A stretch of DNA of 64,000 nucleotides from Ceratotherium simum simum (lineage: Eukaryota; Chordata; Mammalia; Perissodactyla; Rhinocerotidae). Below the pieces are notes generated by a model, which saw only the letters and a list, made by a program, of their open reading frames with translations, was not told the DNA's origin and searched no databases. The position numbers and the translations under genes are program-made. Of this stretch, positions 51,940 through 63,399 are shown in pieces; positions within the stretch are counted from its first letter, which is position 1, and every line of letters begins with the position of its first letter. The DNA is taken from positions 7,875,466 through 7,939,465 of the forward strand of contig NW_004454193.1 in NCBI RefSeq assembly GCF_000283155.1, read 5' to 3'.

Positions 51940-52540
51940 GAAAAGATCAATATCTACAATATATAAATAGTTCGTACAGATTGATAAGAAATGGAAAACC
52001 CAACTTACACATTGTGCAAAAGATATAAACAAGCAATTCATGGAAAAATAAACTCGAAAGGCCAAAGAATGAATGAAATAATAGTCAACTTCATTTCTAT
52101 CAAGGAAGTGCAAATTAAGATATCATTTTGCCCACCAGTTTGGCAAAAGGATAAAAGACTTATTTTTTATTGATAGTGAAGGATAGGGGAATGGTTATGA
52201 ACTCCCATCCCCTCCTGAAGGCAGTGTAAACTGGTACAGCCCCTTTTGAGGGCATTTTAACAGTTGTTACTCAAATTTAAAATGTACACCCCTTCAACCC
52301 AGGAAGTTCACTGTACCATCATCATTTGTATCAGCAGAAGCCTGGAAACAAGCTAAATATCCTTCAATAGGAAAGTATAAAAATGGTCATAATGAACATC
52401 TAATACAGAGAATGATGTAAGGCTCTGGGTACTGCTATGGAAAGACTGCCATAACTTATCATTATGTGAGGAAAAAAAAAAAAACCAAGGTGTAGAACAG
52501 TACATATAGTATAATGCTAATTACATAAAAAGGGAAATTA
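51940..52540 (+). mobile_element. Old L1 fragment
   Basis: Degenerate L1 text begins near AAAAGATCAATATCTACAAT and includes AAGTGCAAATTAAGATATCA. All frames are broken. Confidence 0.62.
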
Positions 52541-52550
52541 AAACTCCACG

Positions 52551-52551
52551 T

Positions 52552-52584
<33 letters not shown>
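52551..52584 (+). repeat. (TA)n(GT)n microsatellite
   Basis: A short TA run is followed by twelve GT units inside an L1-rich stretch. Confidence 0.9.
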
Positions 52585-52639
52585 CTTAAGGCAAGAGTGT
52601 GTCTAATACGTATACAAGAAACAGCAGAGAGGCTGTTGA

Positions 52640-52800
52640 TCTATATGCCTATCTTTGCACCACAGTCTTGATTACTGTGGCTTTATTGTAAGTTCTGAAA
52701 TTGGATGGTGTAAGTTCTCCTACTTTGCTCTTTTTCTGGTGGTATTCCTTATTGTTTTCCATCATTTGGCCTTTTAATGAATGATCTTTTCTGTCTTTCT
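52640..52800 (-). mobile_element. L1 ORF2 fragment, minus strand
   Basis: TTGATTACTGTGGCTTTATT and the following text read as the reverse of an internal L1 ORF2 region. The fragment is very short. Confidence 0.6.
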
Positions 52801-52869
52801 GTGAGATCTGGAGCAGGCACAGGAGACACACATCTCCAGTGAGTCTGCCATCTCAACCCAGCCCTCCAA

Positions 52870-53020
52870 ACCATTTCATTGCAAAAATATTTATGGATGC
52901 CTAAAAATCACCATGCTGTGTTCTAGACACTGAGGAGAGATGAAAAGAAAACGTCTCTGCCTTTCAAGGAGCTCATGGACTGGTGGGGAGGGTAAAACCA
53001 TGGCAAGAACATCCGGAGTA
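52870..53020 (-). repeat. L2 fragment
   Basis: CATGCTGTGTTCTAGACACT and TTTCAAGGAGCTCATGGACT are minus-strand L2 3' sequence. Confidence 0.6.
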
Positions 53021-53163
53021 GAACCCCGGATGCTTTAGAGCTGGAAGAAACTTACAGACCATGGCACCCAGGCTCTCCTTGTTTTGGAGATGGGGAGACT
53101 GAGGCCCAGGGAAGGAGGGAAGGTACAAATAAAAGCTCTGGCGGCTTTAAGAAGGGAGAGACA

Positions 53164-53415
53164 GGGCCGGCCCCATGGCCTAGTGGTTAAGTTTGGCACA
53201 CTCCACTTTGGTGGCCTAGGTTCATGGGTTCAGATCCCGGGCACGGACCTACACCACTTGACTGTGGCCATGCTGTGGCAGTGACCCACGTACAAAGTAG
53301 AGGAAGACTGGCACAGATGTTAGCTCAGGGTGAATCTTCCTCAAGCAAAAAAAGAGGAAGCTTGGCCACGGATGTTAACTCAGGGCAAATCTTCCCCAGG
53401 CAAAAGAAAAAAAGA
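53164..53415 (+). mobile_element. ERE-related SINE (older subtype)
   Basis: The head GGGCCGGCCCCATGGCC and two TTA(G/A)CTCAGGG tail blocks are present, with an approximate GAGAGAC duplication on each side. Confidence 0.87.
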
Positions 53416-53744
53416 GAGAGACCCTGCCAGGGTGGGGCATCAGGGAAGACTCCTTGGAGGAGGAAGCATTTGCAATGGGCTTTGGGGGATGGTAAGGAGA
53501 GAGCCAAAACCTGGTGTTTCAAGTGTCAAGAGTGTTTGGAGAAGGGTATGGGATGCCCTGATCCTAGGGCAGAAGTTCTTGGAGAGAGAAGAGGGAAGTT
53601 GAGGCCAGACTGGTAAGAAGGAGGTGATGCCAAAGGGGGTTCAGCTTCTGCCTGAGTGCAAGCTTTCAAAGCTGGCTCTCCAGGCAGGCCTCGCCCTTCA
53701 GGGAGCCTCCTAACTGGCAGCTGGCAGGATTCAATTTTCTCCAT

Positions 53745-54265
53745 GCCTCTGCATTATTAAGCACCTACCATGAGCTGGGCGCAGTGCCAGGCGCCAGAGC
53801 TAGGACAGTGAGCACAACAGACACAGCCCACAGCCTGGTGGGGAGCCAAGGATTAAACAAAAACCCACATCCAGCATGAGCTGCCGGGAGAGGCTGCGCA
53901 GCAGAGCGGCTAAGCAAGGGGATCTGGAGCTAGGCTGCCTGGCTTGCTGCCTGACTACCAAGTGGCTTTGAGGAGTATTACGTAACCTCTCTGAGCCTCA
54001 GTTTCTGCCTCTGTAAAATGGGGACGATAGCAGTCCCTATCTTATAGGGCTGTCAGAAGCACTAAAGGCTTGGCACAGGATATGAGCTATGTAAATACTC
54101 GCTGCTTTATTACTAGTAATGGCCATTGTAATAAGTGCTACAGACAAGGGGTACATTTGCTGGTAACAGAGAGACTTAGCCTATTTTGGGGCACAGGAAA
54201 GCTTTCTGAGGAAATGGCCTTTAAACAGACACCCAACAGATGACGGGGAGAGAAAGGTGGAGAGA
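53745..54265 (-). repeat. L2 fragments flanking a MIR
   Basis: TTATTAAGCACCTACCATGA at the left and GGAAAGCTTTCTGAGGAAAT at the right are minus-strand L2, with the MIR at 53895-54120 inserted between them. Confidence 0.6.
53895..54120 (+). repeat. MIR SINE
   Basis: GGCTGCCTGGCTTGCTGCCT, GAGCCTCAGTTTCTGCCTCT and GTAAAATGGGGACGATAG are typical MIR text. Confidence 0.82.
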
Positions 54266-54299
54266 GCATTCTGAGCCTGAAGTCAGACAACATACCAGT

Positions 54300-55056
54300 G
54301 CCTTCGCCCCCACGTAGCCAGACTTTTCAGATGGTGCTCAGCGATCCCAGCCTTCGCTGTCTGTGCCCTGTGTAATCCCTTTCCCTTGCGTGTGGCCTGG
54401 ACCAGTGACTTGCTTCTAATGAACAGAATACAGTCTTGCGTCGCTTAATGACGGGATATGTTCTGAGATATGCATCGTTAGGCGATTTCGTCATTGTGCG
54501 AACATCATGGAGCGTACTTACACAAACCTAGATGGTACAGCCTACTACACACCTAGGCTACATGGTACTAACCTTATGGGACCACCGTCATACATGTGGT
54601 CCACCATTGACCTAAACGTTGTTACATGGCTCGTGACTACTGCAAAAGTGGTGGGATGTCACTTCCACGATTAGGTGACAAACTGTGACTTCTGCCTTGT
54701 GCACACTCTTTTGTTGACACTCCCTCTCGCCGTCTTGCCTGATCACTGTCATGTTGCAATGCTCTATGGAGAGGCCCACATGGCAAGGAGCAGAGGGAGG
54801 CCTCTGGCTAACAGCGTGTGAGGAACCGAGGCATCTGTACCATAGCTCACAGGGACCCAAACCTGCCAACAACCACAAGAGGGAGCTTGGAAGCAGCTCC
54901 CGTCCCAGTCCACGCCAAGACGACGGCAGCCCTGGCTCGCACCTCGCTTGCTGTCTGTGAGAGACCCTGAGAGACAGAAACTGCGAGATAATACATGTGT
55001 GTTGTCTTAAGCTGCGAGTTTTGGGGTCATTTGTTGTGCAGCCATAACTAACTAAC
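54300..55056 (+). mobile_element. MLT1-like LTR interrupted by a DNA transposon
   Basis: LTR-like text on both sides (GGCCTGGACCAGTGACTTGC before; TTGTTGTGCAGCCATAACTA at the end) surrounds a MER44-like insertion at 54431-54642. The minus-strand frame of 148 codons here is repeat-derived. Confidence 0.65.
54431..54642 (+). mobile_element. Tigger/MER44-like non-autonomous DNA transposon
   Basis: It begins CAGTCTTGCGTCGCTTAATG and ends near CGTTGTTACATGGCTCGTGA. The ends are imperfect inverted repeats of each other, as in TcMar-Tigger miniature elements. There is no transposase frame. Confidence 0.65.
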
Positions 55057-55374
55057 ACACCCCGGATGAAGGCAGGGTCTGTAGAAGGAGGAGGAACTAA
55101 GATCAGACAGACGTACCTGTGATGAGAACCACAGAATCACAGGCTCTCCCAGGAAGAAGGGACCTACCTCTTTCTATCCCCCATCTAATGCTGGAACCCA
55201 CCAGCCTCTGTTTCCATTGCTATGGTGACGAGAAACCATCTCCCATTGCAAGAACGGCCTCTCCCATCCGGAGCAGAATCTTTATCCCTGCAGCCCCCAC
55301 CCACGGCCTGGTTCTGCCCCGGGGACCACAGAGCACGAGCCTAATTTCTTCTTCTCAGCATGGCCTGAACGGGT

Positions 55375-55600
55375 AGATGTGGAGTCAGAAGGTCCTGGGA
55401 TCAAATCTCAGTGCTGCCACTTACAGCTGTGTGACCCTGAGCAGGCCAGGGAACCCTTCACTGCCTCATCTGGAAAATGGAGATAATAACAGCATCTGCC
55501 TTTGGGGCTGTGCTGAGGTCGAAATGAAATAAACTCAGAATGTCTTGAGCGCAAGGCCTGGTGCAGAGCAGGTCCTCAGTATTATTCCTCAAGGCTACTG
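55375..55600 (+). repeat. MIR SINE
   Basis: GGGATCAAATCTCAGTGCTG, CTGTGTGACCCTGAGCAGGC and GGAAAATGGAGATAATAACA follow MIR order. Confidence 0.85.
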
Positions 55601-55604
55601 TGGC

Positions 55605-56125
55605 AGGTTAGAGATGACTGCAAATCTGTTGATTCCTCCTATCAAGACGTGGGGTCTTTGTCCTCTCCTCTTGAATCTGGGCAGGCTCTGTGACTGCTTG
55701 ACCAATAGAATGGGGTGCAAGTGACCTGTGCTAGTTTCAGGGACCAGGGTTTAAGAGACTTGCAGCTGCCACTCCTGTCTCTTGGTGCTCTCCCTTTGGA
55801 GCCCTTGAGCTAATTGTCCCGAGGTCATCATGCAGAAGAGGCCACACCTGGGGGCTCTGGTCAATAGTTCCAGCTGAGCTCAGCCCTCCAGACATCCGAG
55901 TGAGTGAAACTGTCTTAGATCCTCCAGACCAGCCCATCCACCAACTGAATGCCACCAAGCGAGCCCCATCAATGGTACACAAAACAAAAGAATCACCCGA
56001 ATGAGCCCTGCTCTGATTCCTGGCCCACAAAACCAGGAGAGACAGTAAAATAGTTGTTGTTTTAAGTTGCTAAGTTTTGGGCAACTTGTTGCATAGCTAT
56101 AGCTAATCAGAGCAACCAGTGTCCA
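55605..56125 (+). mobile_element. MLT1-like LTR
   Basis: GACTGCTTGACCAATAGAAT near the start and TTGTTTTAAGTTGCTAAGTT with GCATAGCTATAGCTAATC at the end match the style of MaLR LTRs. Subfamily is uncertain. Confidence 0.65.
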
Positions 56126-56284
56126 GATACTTGAAGGTAACTGTTTCTTCCAGATTGAACCTGCTCACCCCCTCAGCTGTTGCTCACACGATGGGATTTT
56201 GAGTCTTAGGACTATTGTGATCTACCGTTTTCTGGACAGTGGAAGCCCAGCTTTGAACACAGCCCTCAGGGCAGTCTGCCCAAC

Positions 56285-56660
56285 TGGGCCAGTTAGGGCT
56301 CTATCCAGAATGATTTAACAAAAAAGAAATGATTGACTCACAGTGGCTTCAGGCATAGCTGGATCCAGGTGCTCCAATAATGTTGTCGGGGCTCCATTTC
56401 CTTTGTGATGACTTTATTTTCAGGCTCTTCTCATGAAGACAAAAGGCTTTAGAAACTCAGCTTCACATCCTCTCAGTTTCAAGGCTAGATGGAAAGAGTA
56501 ACTGTCATTTTCCTGGTATTCCCAGCAAAAGTTTCACTGATTCTCTTTGGTTTGTGGCTGGATGACCCAATCAGAGCCAATCACTGTAGCCAGGGGGGTG
56601 GAATGGCCTGAGAGCCCACAGGTGGGGCCTATTCCATTCAAACCACAGGGGCTAAGAGTA
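56285..56660. mobile_element. Possible old interspersed repeat, family unknown
   Basis: The arrangement of ATGATTGACTCACAGTGGCT, CATCCTCTCAGTTTCAAGG and CCAATCAGAGCCAATCACTG recalls a mammalian repeat read 5' to 3', but I cannot assign it. Confidence 0.35.
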
Positions 56661-56664
56661 GAGA

Positions 56665-57400
56665 GGAGTGATTCTACAAAGGAAAACTAAGGGGAAGGAT
56701 GAATGGACGGCTGGGCAGCAGAACTATAAATACGGACCTCAGCAGTTAAAAGGAAAGTGAAAAATCACCTCCCTCATTCTAGATGGCATACTTCTATTAA
56801 TGCAGGCTAGGCCGCATCATTGCCTAACACTGATGACTCACAGATTTGCCGGGGGGTGTCTTTCCTCATCTAATGCTGCTTGGCTTCACCTCCCTCACCC
56901 TCTACCATGGCAGGGATGCAACATTAGAAAGTCCTCCCTCTCCACCTCTGTCCCAAACGCAGCGAGGCTTTCAGGGGCATGTTGATGAGCAAGACCAGAA
57001 CCGGGCCCCCTTCACCTTCGCTCATTGGTCATCCCTCCCCTCGCAGAGTCAAAATGATTCAAGAAAGACAGCTGAGGCCTGGAAGCAACTTGTACTGCCA
57101 ACACGGATGGCCCAAACTCAGGGCTAGATTCAAAACTTTCAGGGCAAAAACAAGCCCTATCATCTCTTCACAGAGTTGAATTGTTTCCCCTGAGTGGACA
57201 AGTGACCATCTGATTTAACAGAAACCAGGAATTTTGCATATAATGTGTGTGTATATGCAAATAACAACAACAAAATCTGCCCACTGCCAGAGAGCAGACC
57301 TTCAAGGCTCTCAGTCCACAGAGCTGTCAGACACAGGGAGGTTTCTGAGACCTCGGCTGTAAAAATCAGAGTATGTTTGCATGCAACCCTTGAATTCTTG
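56665..57400. other. Intergenic, nothing recognised
   Basis: No gene or clear repeat is visible. Confidence 0.5.
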
Positions 57401-57404
57401 TACA

Positions 57405-57520
57405 ATCTGATCATTCGACAGATGGGTAAACTGAGGCTCAGAGGGGCCCTGACATGTGACTGCCCCAAGGTCACTCAGGAAAAGGGTAGCAAAGTGACCA
57501 TTAGAATTTAGTCCCTCCCA
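57405..57520 (-). repeat. MIR fragment
   Basis: GACAGATGGGTAAACTGAGG and CCCCAAGGTCACTCAGGAAA are minus-strand MIR core. Confidence 0.72.
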
Positions 57521-57669
57521 CAGCTCAACTCTCCCTTCCTGCTTGTTGTTTTTATTTGAGTGACCACACAGGTCCCAAGGTGAAATCACGTTTTTTTACT
57601 TTCATTTTGCAATCGGCCCTAACTCAAGGTGGGGGCTAGGAAGGGAGGAGATATTGAGGGGATTACCCT

Positions 57670-57960
57670 CATTCATTCCTTTGACAAATATTTATTAAGC
57701 ACCGATTGCAAATTGTGCCAGGGGCTGGAGACACATTTTGGGGCCAATGACTTTGGAGTTTTCAGTGGCAGGCAGGGCTGGGGAGGGACACAGATTCAAT
57801 CCAAGAATCACACAAGTTCTTACATATTAAAAACACGGAAAGTGCCAGGAAGGAAAAGCACAGGACGTGTAGCAGTGCGTTCCAAGGCCGTCCTGACCGA
57901 GCATGGGGTTGGGAAGTGTTCTCCAGAGGAAGCCACGCTTGACCTGAGCTCTGGAGACAT
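57670..57960 (-). repeat. L2 fragment
   Basis: CATTCATTCCTTTGACAAAT and TTTATTAAGCACCGATTGC begin a minus-strand L2; the inner part is worn. Confidence 0.55.
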
Positions 57961-58609
57961 TTCCACAGGACCTTACAGTAAACGCAGCCAGAACAGCCTG
58001 CCCTCTGCCTGCCTCCTCACTCAACTCCCCGCCGCAGCAACCAGCACCCCCCAAGCCCTCCAGGGACCTTCCAGTAATCCTTTCCCGCACTCCTGCGATG
58101 ACACACTCTGGGCATTCTGAGGGTGATGATCTAAGACCCGTTACACAGCGGCCAGATGCGTGCAGGTGGGGAAGCAGGATGTGGCTCTCCAGAGAGGAAT
58201 TGGGACACTCCCTCTGCTCCTCCCCTGAGCATCCACTGGAAGAAAGTTCTTGTGGCATTTTCCCTTCCAAATGTTCCAGAGCGAGGCCAGCTTTCCAGCC
58301 GGCTGCTTCCTCCGCAGGCTGGACTACGATCCCTCCCCCCTCCCCTGCCTGGCAAAGACCTTCTCACCCTCAGGCCCAAGGCGACGGCCCACCTCCTCCC
58401 AGGCTGGACTGAGTCTCCTCGTCTCTGCTCTCCTTGCCCCTGAGTGCACGCCCCATCCTAGCCATGACCCTGCTATCACTTTTCCCTATGCACCCATGGG
58501 ACTGCCCCCATGACTACGAGTTTCCTGGGCACAAGTCTTGTGGCTTCTTGATCCTTAATGCCCCCGCCCCCGCCCTAATTAGTAATGTCTACCCCTAGAT
58601 GGCCTTCAG

Positions 58610-58790
58610 CACCAGCTGGACCCTCTGATTTGAATCACCAGGTTCTGCCACTCAGCAGTTCTGTGACCTTGGGCAAGTTACTTAACCTCTCTGGGCCTCC
58701 ATTTCCTCCTCTTTAAAATGGGAATAAGGGATAAGGGATAGTCCTTACCTCACAGGTTACAGGATTAAATGAGATCTGGCACATAATTTA
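58610..58790 (+). repeat. MIR SINE about 0.6 kb upstream of MT2A
   Basis: CTGTGACCTTGGGCAAGTTA, CTCTCTGGGCCTCCATTTCC and AAAATGGGAATAAGGGATA are a clear MIR. Confidence 0.85.
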
Positions 58791-59029
58791 CTTACTACAG
58801 TCCCTATCGCAGACAAAAGCAATCGATATACAATGGATGGATACGGCATCAACAACCATCCCCCCGCGGTTAACAGCATGCTACACAATTATTAAGCCTT
58901 GACAGGTACAGAGTTTTTAATAATCTGTCCTCACTTCCAACCGATTTTTCATCCGAGCAGGATCCCCAGGACCCGCTTACACCGGCTCTCTAACCACTCG
59001 GGGTCAAGCACAGGGCACGGGGGGCGGGA

Positions 59030-59320
59030 GCTGTGCACACAGCGGAGCGCGGGGGCAGGGCGCTCGGCACTCAGCCCGGGCGGCCGGGCACGCGAGGTCC
59101 GCGCTCTGCACCCGGCCCTTCCCGCGCCGAGGCGGCGCCCGGGCGCACGTGGGGCGGCTTCTGCGAACCGGAGCCCCGCGGCCCGTGTGCACAGCCGGTG
59201 CGCCCGGCCCCGTGCGCCGCGCGGGCCGCCGGTGACTCAGCGCGGGGCGTGTGCAGGCGGCGCCCGGTGGGGGGGGCGGGGCGGGCTTTTGCACTCGTCC
59301 CGGCTCCGACCCGCTATAAA
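59030..59320 (+). promoter_or_regulatory. MT2A promoter: MRE cluster, AP-1 site, GC boxes, TATA
   Basis: The TATAAA box is at 59315-59320. MRE cores (TGCRCNC) lie at 59034-59040, 59107-59113, 59199-59205 and 59290-59296, with inverted cores at 59141-59147, 59185-59191 and 59249-59255. The proximal one is in the string CTTTTGCACTCGTCCCGGCTC minus its last base, a very close match to MREa of human MT2A. A perfect AP-1 site TGACTCA is at 59233-59239, GC boxes at about 59272-59285 and an E-box CACGTG at 59146-59151. These are binding sites for MTF-1, AP-1, Sp1 and USF-type factors respectively, so metal and stress induction is expected. Confidence 0.88.
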
Positions 59321-59417
59321 GGTGGCCCGCCGCGCTCTCCGCTCCGCCACGCCTCCTCCGATCTCAGTCGCTCGTTTTGCCGTGGTCTCCAGACTCCAGG
59401 CCCCGCTTCACTTCGCC

Positions 59418-60119
<702 letters not shown>

Positions 60120-60238
60120 TTTCTGGGAGAGCCTGCCTCCCATGTAAATAGAGCAACGTGTGCAAACTGCATTTTTCTTTTTTCATACAATGCTGACCTA
60201 ATTGCTACATTCCCTTTTCTATTAAATACGTGAGTGAC

Positions 60239-60244
60239 AATAAA
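60239..60244 (+). promoter_or_regulatory. MT2A poly(A) signal
   Basis: AATAAA lies 120 bp after the stop codon in the context GTGACAATAAAAG, followed by a T-rich tract. Confidence 0.88.
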
Positions 60245-60261
60245 AGTTGTTGACTTTATTC

Positions 60262-61475
60262 TGACTGGTTTTTTTTCTCTACGTCGGAAATAAGGGATTT
60301 TGTGCCCACCAGGGCTGGGGTGGGAGATTGGACTACAAGTGCAGAGACCAGGGTTCTGGACTGAAATGTTAATCTCGAACAAACTGAGTGCCTTAAGGCA
60401 AGCCAGGTTACCTCCTCCAGCTTCATGTATAAAAGGGAAGAGTATTAGGCCAGATGCTATAAGGGCATTGGGCACCAGAGAACACAAACGAACATGTTCC
60501 CCTCTGATGTCACGTCAAGGGTTGATGGACCAGAAGCTTCTCAGTCCCTCCTTTTACATACTCTGATTTCCCAGGCCAACTTAAGTTCCTCATGGAGTTC
60601 AGACCTGATAGAATCTAAAGAGGGTAGACTCCAACACCACAGTTACTGGACTCTCTACCTGGGGCTCTCAAACTCCCTGGGGTGAAAGATGCTGTTAATT
60701 TTCTATCTGGTTTTTAATATCAAAGACTCTAAACTTTGGTAAGAAAGTTAATTACTGTAAAAAATTTTGAAAGGACACTATACAAAACCCATTTTTTGAT
60801 TCAATATACAAATTTCAGTAATTGTGCAAGGAACAAAATAACAGGAAAAATAATTTAAAACTACACATTTGTTCATCAAAGGTGTGCATTGAGCACTAGA
60901 AATAATTCACAAACGCCATGGTGTGTGGCCCAGCCACACCTTGAGTAGCTTGGCCCCCAACATCCCCACGGGGGACCACCACTCTTGGCTTGCCCAGTGC
61001 CAGTGAAAGGACACCTGCCTCCCCTGTGTTGATGTGTCTCTGAATCTTTGGAAGCTCCTGCCTGAGTCTGGCTGAAATCGACCCTTCCTTCCAAATCTAG
61101 CCTTGGCTCCTTGAAACCAGCAAAGTGACTGAGGATTTGGAGGGAAGTGCCCAGCCAGTTCTCAGCAAGAAAGTACCCAAGAAAGGGTTCCAGATGAAGC
61201 ACTTCACCTCTGCCCTTATGGGGGGTGGGGTGGGGTGGGGGGGGATGGAGTCTACTGTATGGAGGGCGTACTGGTCTCTAGTAGGCAGGAGTGAGGGGCT
61301 TAGTGATTTGTAGTTCATGCCAAAGGTTAGTCCCCCTCCCTGGCTATTTGTGGAGGGAACTGCTATTCCATGTTCAATCAAAGAGAAAGACGAGCCACGT
61401 GGCCCAGGAGTCAGGACCTCGCTTGCCCACGGGTGCCCTGTGTGAAGAGGGGATTTCAGAAGCCAGCCTGTGCCT
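60262..61475. other. Downstream flank of MT2A
   Basis: A possible worn MIR lies near 60350-60480. The rest is unassigned apart from the G-run at 61220. Confidence 0.5.
61220..61245 (+). other. G-quadruplex-type G-run
   Basis: Four G runs of at least four bases are separated by single T bases (G6 T G4 T G4 T G8), the classic form for a stable intramolecular quadruplex, about 1 kb after MT2A. Confidence 0.7.
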
Positions 61476-61479
61476 AGTC

Positions 61480-61640
61480 CATGGGTTAAGGTGTCAGGCA
61501 GTCCTGGTTCACAGACCACTAGGCCGCTAACCGGCCAAGGGACCTGGGCAGGTGGCTCAACCTCTCTTAGCCTCCATCTCCTCATAAGAAAGGAAGATAT
61601 GGCAATGAGAGGGATTAAATGAGATGGTATCCTGGCTCCT
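61480..61640 (+). repeat. MIR SINE
   Basis: GCTCAACCTCTCTTAGCCTC and GAGAGGGATTAAATGAGATG are MIR-like, following a CAGTCCTGGTTCACAG remnant. Confidence 0.7.
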
Positions 61641-61899
61641 AGCTAGGGCTGCATGCACAGTGTCCATAACGTTCATTCTGTTCACAGTGCCTTTCGCGGA
61701 CACAGAATCCTGTTGAGTCCCAGGAAGCTTTGGGGAAAGGCTCATTGGTTTAGAAGCATGACTCTAAACCATGTTGGTTGGAGGTTAAGGATGGGATTGT
61801 GAATTTAACAATCCACTGTCGGGCAGTGTGGATGACCTCCAAGAAGGCCCCGGGACAAGACACTGCCACAGCATCTGATACACACGGAAGCCTTTGTTA

Positions 61900-62030
61900 C
61901 CCTTCATGTCATTTGGTTTTCAAAGAACAGTAACTGAGAAGAAAACAATAAGTGGCGAGAGTGCATATGCCATCTTCCAGAGAGGGTAAGCCACCTGCCC
62001 AAGGTCACACAGCTGGAAAAGAATGGGATG
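61900..62030 (-). repeat. MIR fragment
   Basis: AGAGAGGGTAAGCCACCTGC and CAAGGTCACACAGCTGG mark the MIR core on the minus strand. Confidence 0.65.
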
Positions 62031-62344
62031 AATGAGCCTATGCTACAGCAGGCCTCACCCTCTGGCACTGCTGGCAGATCACGATGTCACTGCATGCGCC
62101 ATCGTGCCTATCCCACTTCCAAGCTGGAAGGGCCCTTGGAGATGGACGAATTTGGCCCTTGGTGGAGAGATGGGAAACTGGAGCCCAGAGAGGTCACAGA
62201 GCTATGCACAGGGATCCCCCTGCCAGCTCAGGGCTCTGCCCACTGCTGCCTCTGGGCCAGGTGTTCAGTGTCCCCGTCTTTACTGTGATGTCGTGATGGA
62301 GGGCGGTGGGGGAGGGCATGATGCTGCAGTCAGCCTGCGGGAGT

Positions 62345-62520
62345 ACCAACCCCACCTGGGTCACTCACAGCCCCGTGACGTAACCTGTCTGTGGCTCAGT
62401 CTCCTCCGCTGTCAAAGGGGCAAAATCCGGAAAAGCATACGGCTTAGAGGATGAAATGAGTCCGGACAAGTAAAGATCTTATGAAGGGGCCTGGCACGTG
62501 GTGAGGGGTCTAGGATATCA
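62345..62520 (+). repeat. MIR SINE
   Basis: GACGTAACCTGTCTGTGGCT, CAGTCTCCTCCGCTGTC and AAGGGGCCTGGCACGTGG are MIR-like. Confidence 0.68.
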
Positions 62521-63019
62521 GCTAGTACTTCAATATTACTGTGCACAGTGTGGGAGATATTTATTGACGTCCAGACACATCAGCCAGGGCTGCAGGGCCT
62601 ACTGCGTGTCCTGTGTTGTCCTCATCAACCACATGAGGATGTGACCTGGGGACCAGAGAGAGTCCTTCACTCTTCCTACACGACTGTGACAGGCACCAGG
62701 GACATGAGGCCATGAGGAACACTCTCTGGGCCTTCTCAGACATGGAAAGAAACCTGCCATTTCTTCCACCACCTAACCACATTTTATTGAACATTATCCT
62801 TTGAAATCATTCCTATTTGCTTTCATGTATTTGTAGGAAAAGCAAACTCTTTATCACCACTGAAAGTGAGAACCAGCCTTATTCCAGACAAAGAAGATAG
62901 CCAGAAAATTGCACAGAGTTTTCACTTAGGGATCACTTTTCTTGCTGCCCACGGTTCAGCTGGCAGCTTGCTCTTCTCTAGAGGTTTCCAGAGCAGAGAG
63001 TGTTGTGGACAGAGCCAGA

Positions 63020-63240
63020 CCAGAGGCTGGCTTGTCAGGGACCTTCCCTTTCCCTCGGCAGCCCGACTGGATTCACTTCCCAGCTGACTGACCTCGGGCA
63101 GGTCATTAGGACTCCATGTGCCGAGGTGTCCCAGTAGTAAAAAGGGCTCATAAATACAAGGATTTTCCTTTCAGCCTGTTGTGAGGGTACGAAGATAAAA
63201 AGTGACGAAAACACGGCCTGGCACACACTAAACGCCACGG
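63020..63240 (+). repeat. MIR SINE
   Basis: GATTCACTTCCCAGCTGACT, GACCTCGGGCAGGTCATTAG and GGCCTGGCACACACTAAACG indicate a worn MIR. Confidence 0.65.
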
Positions 63241-63399
63241 AATTGTTAGGGATGTTGGAAGGAAAACAGCCCCTTTCTCGCTGTGTTATCTATGTCTCCC
63301 TGTGACCGACAACGATCCTTCCTTTGGGGCGACCGACGCTTTGGGACCGCCTGGAGTGAGGGCCCCCCGCAGGCTGTGGGGAGCACTAGACAGTTTCAT

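Noticed and set aside
54612..55058. 148-codon minus-strand frame
   Set aside because: It lies antisense to an LTR-like repeat and the end of a DNA transposon.
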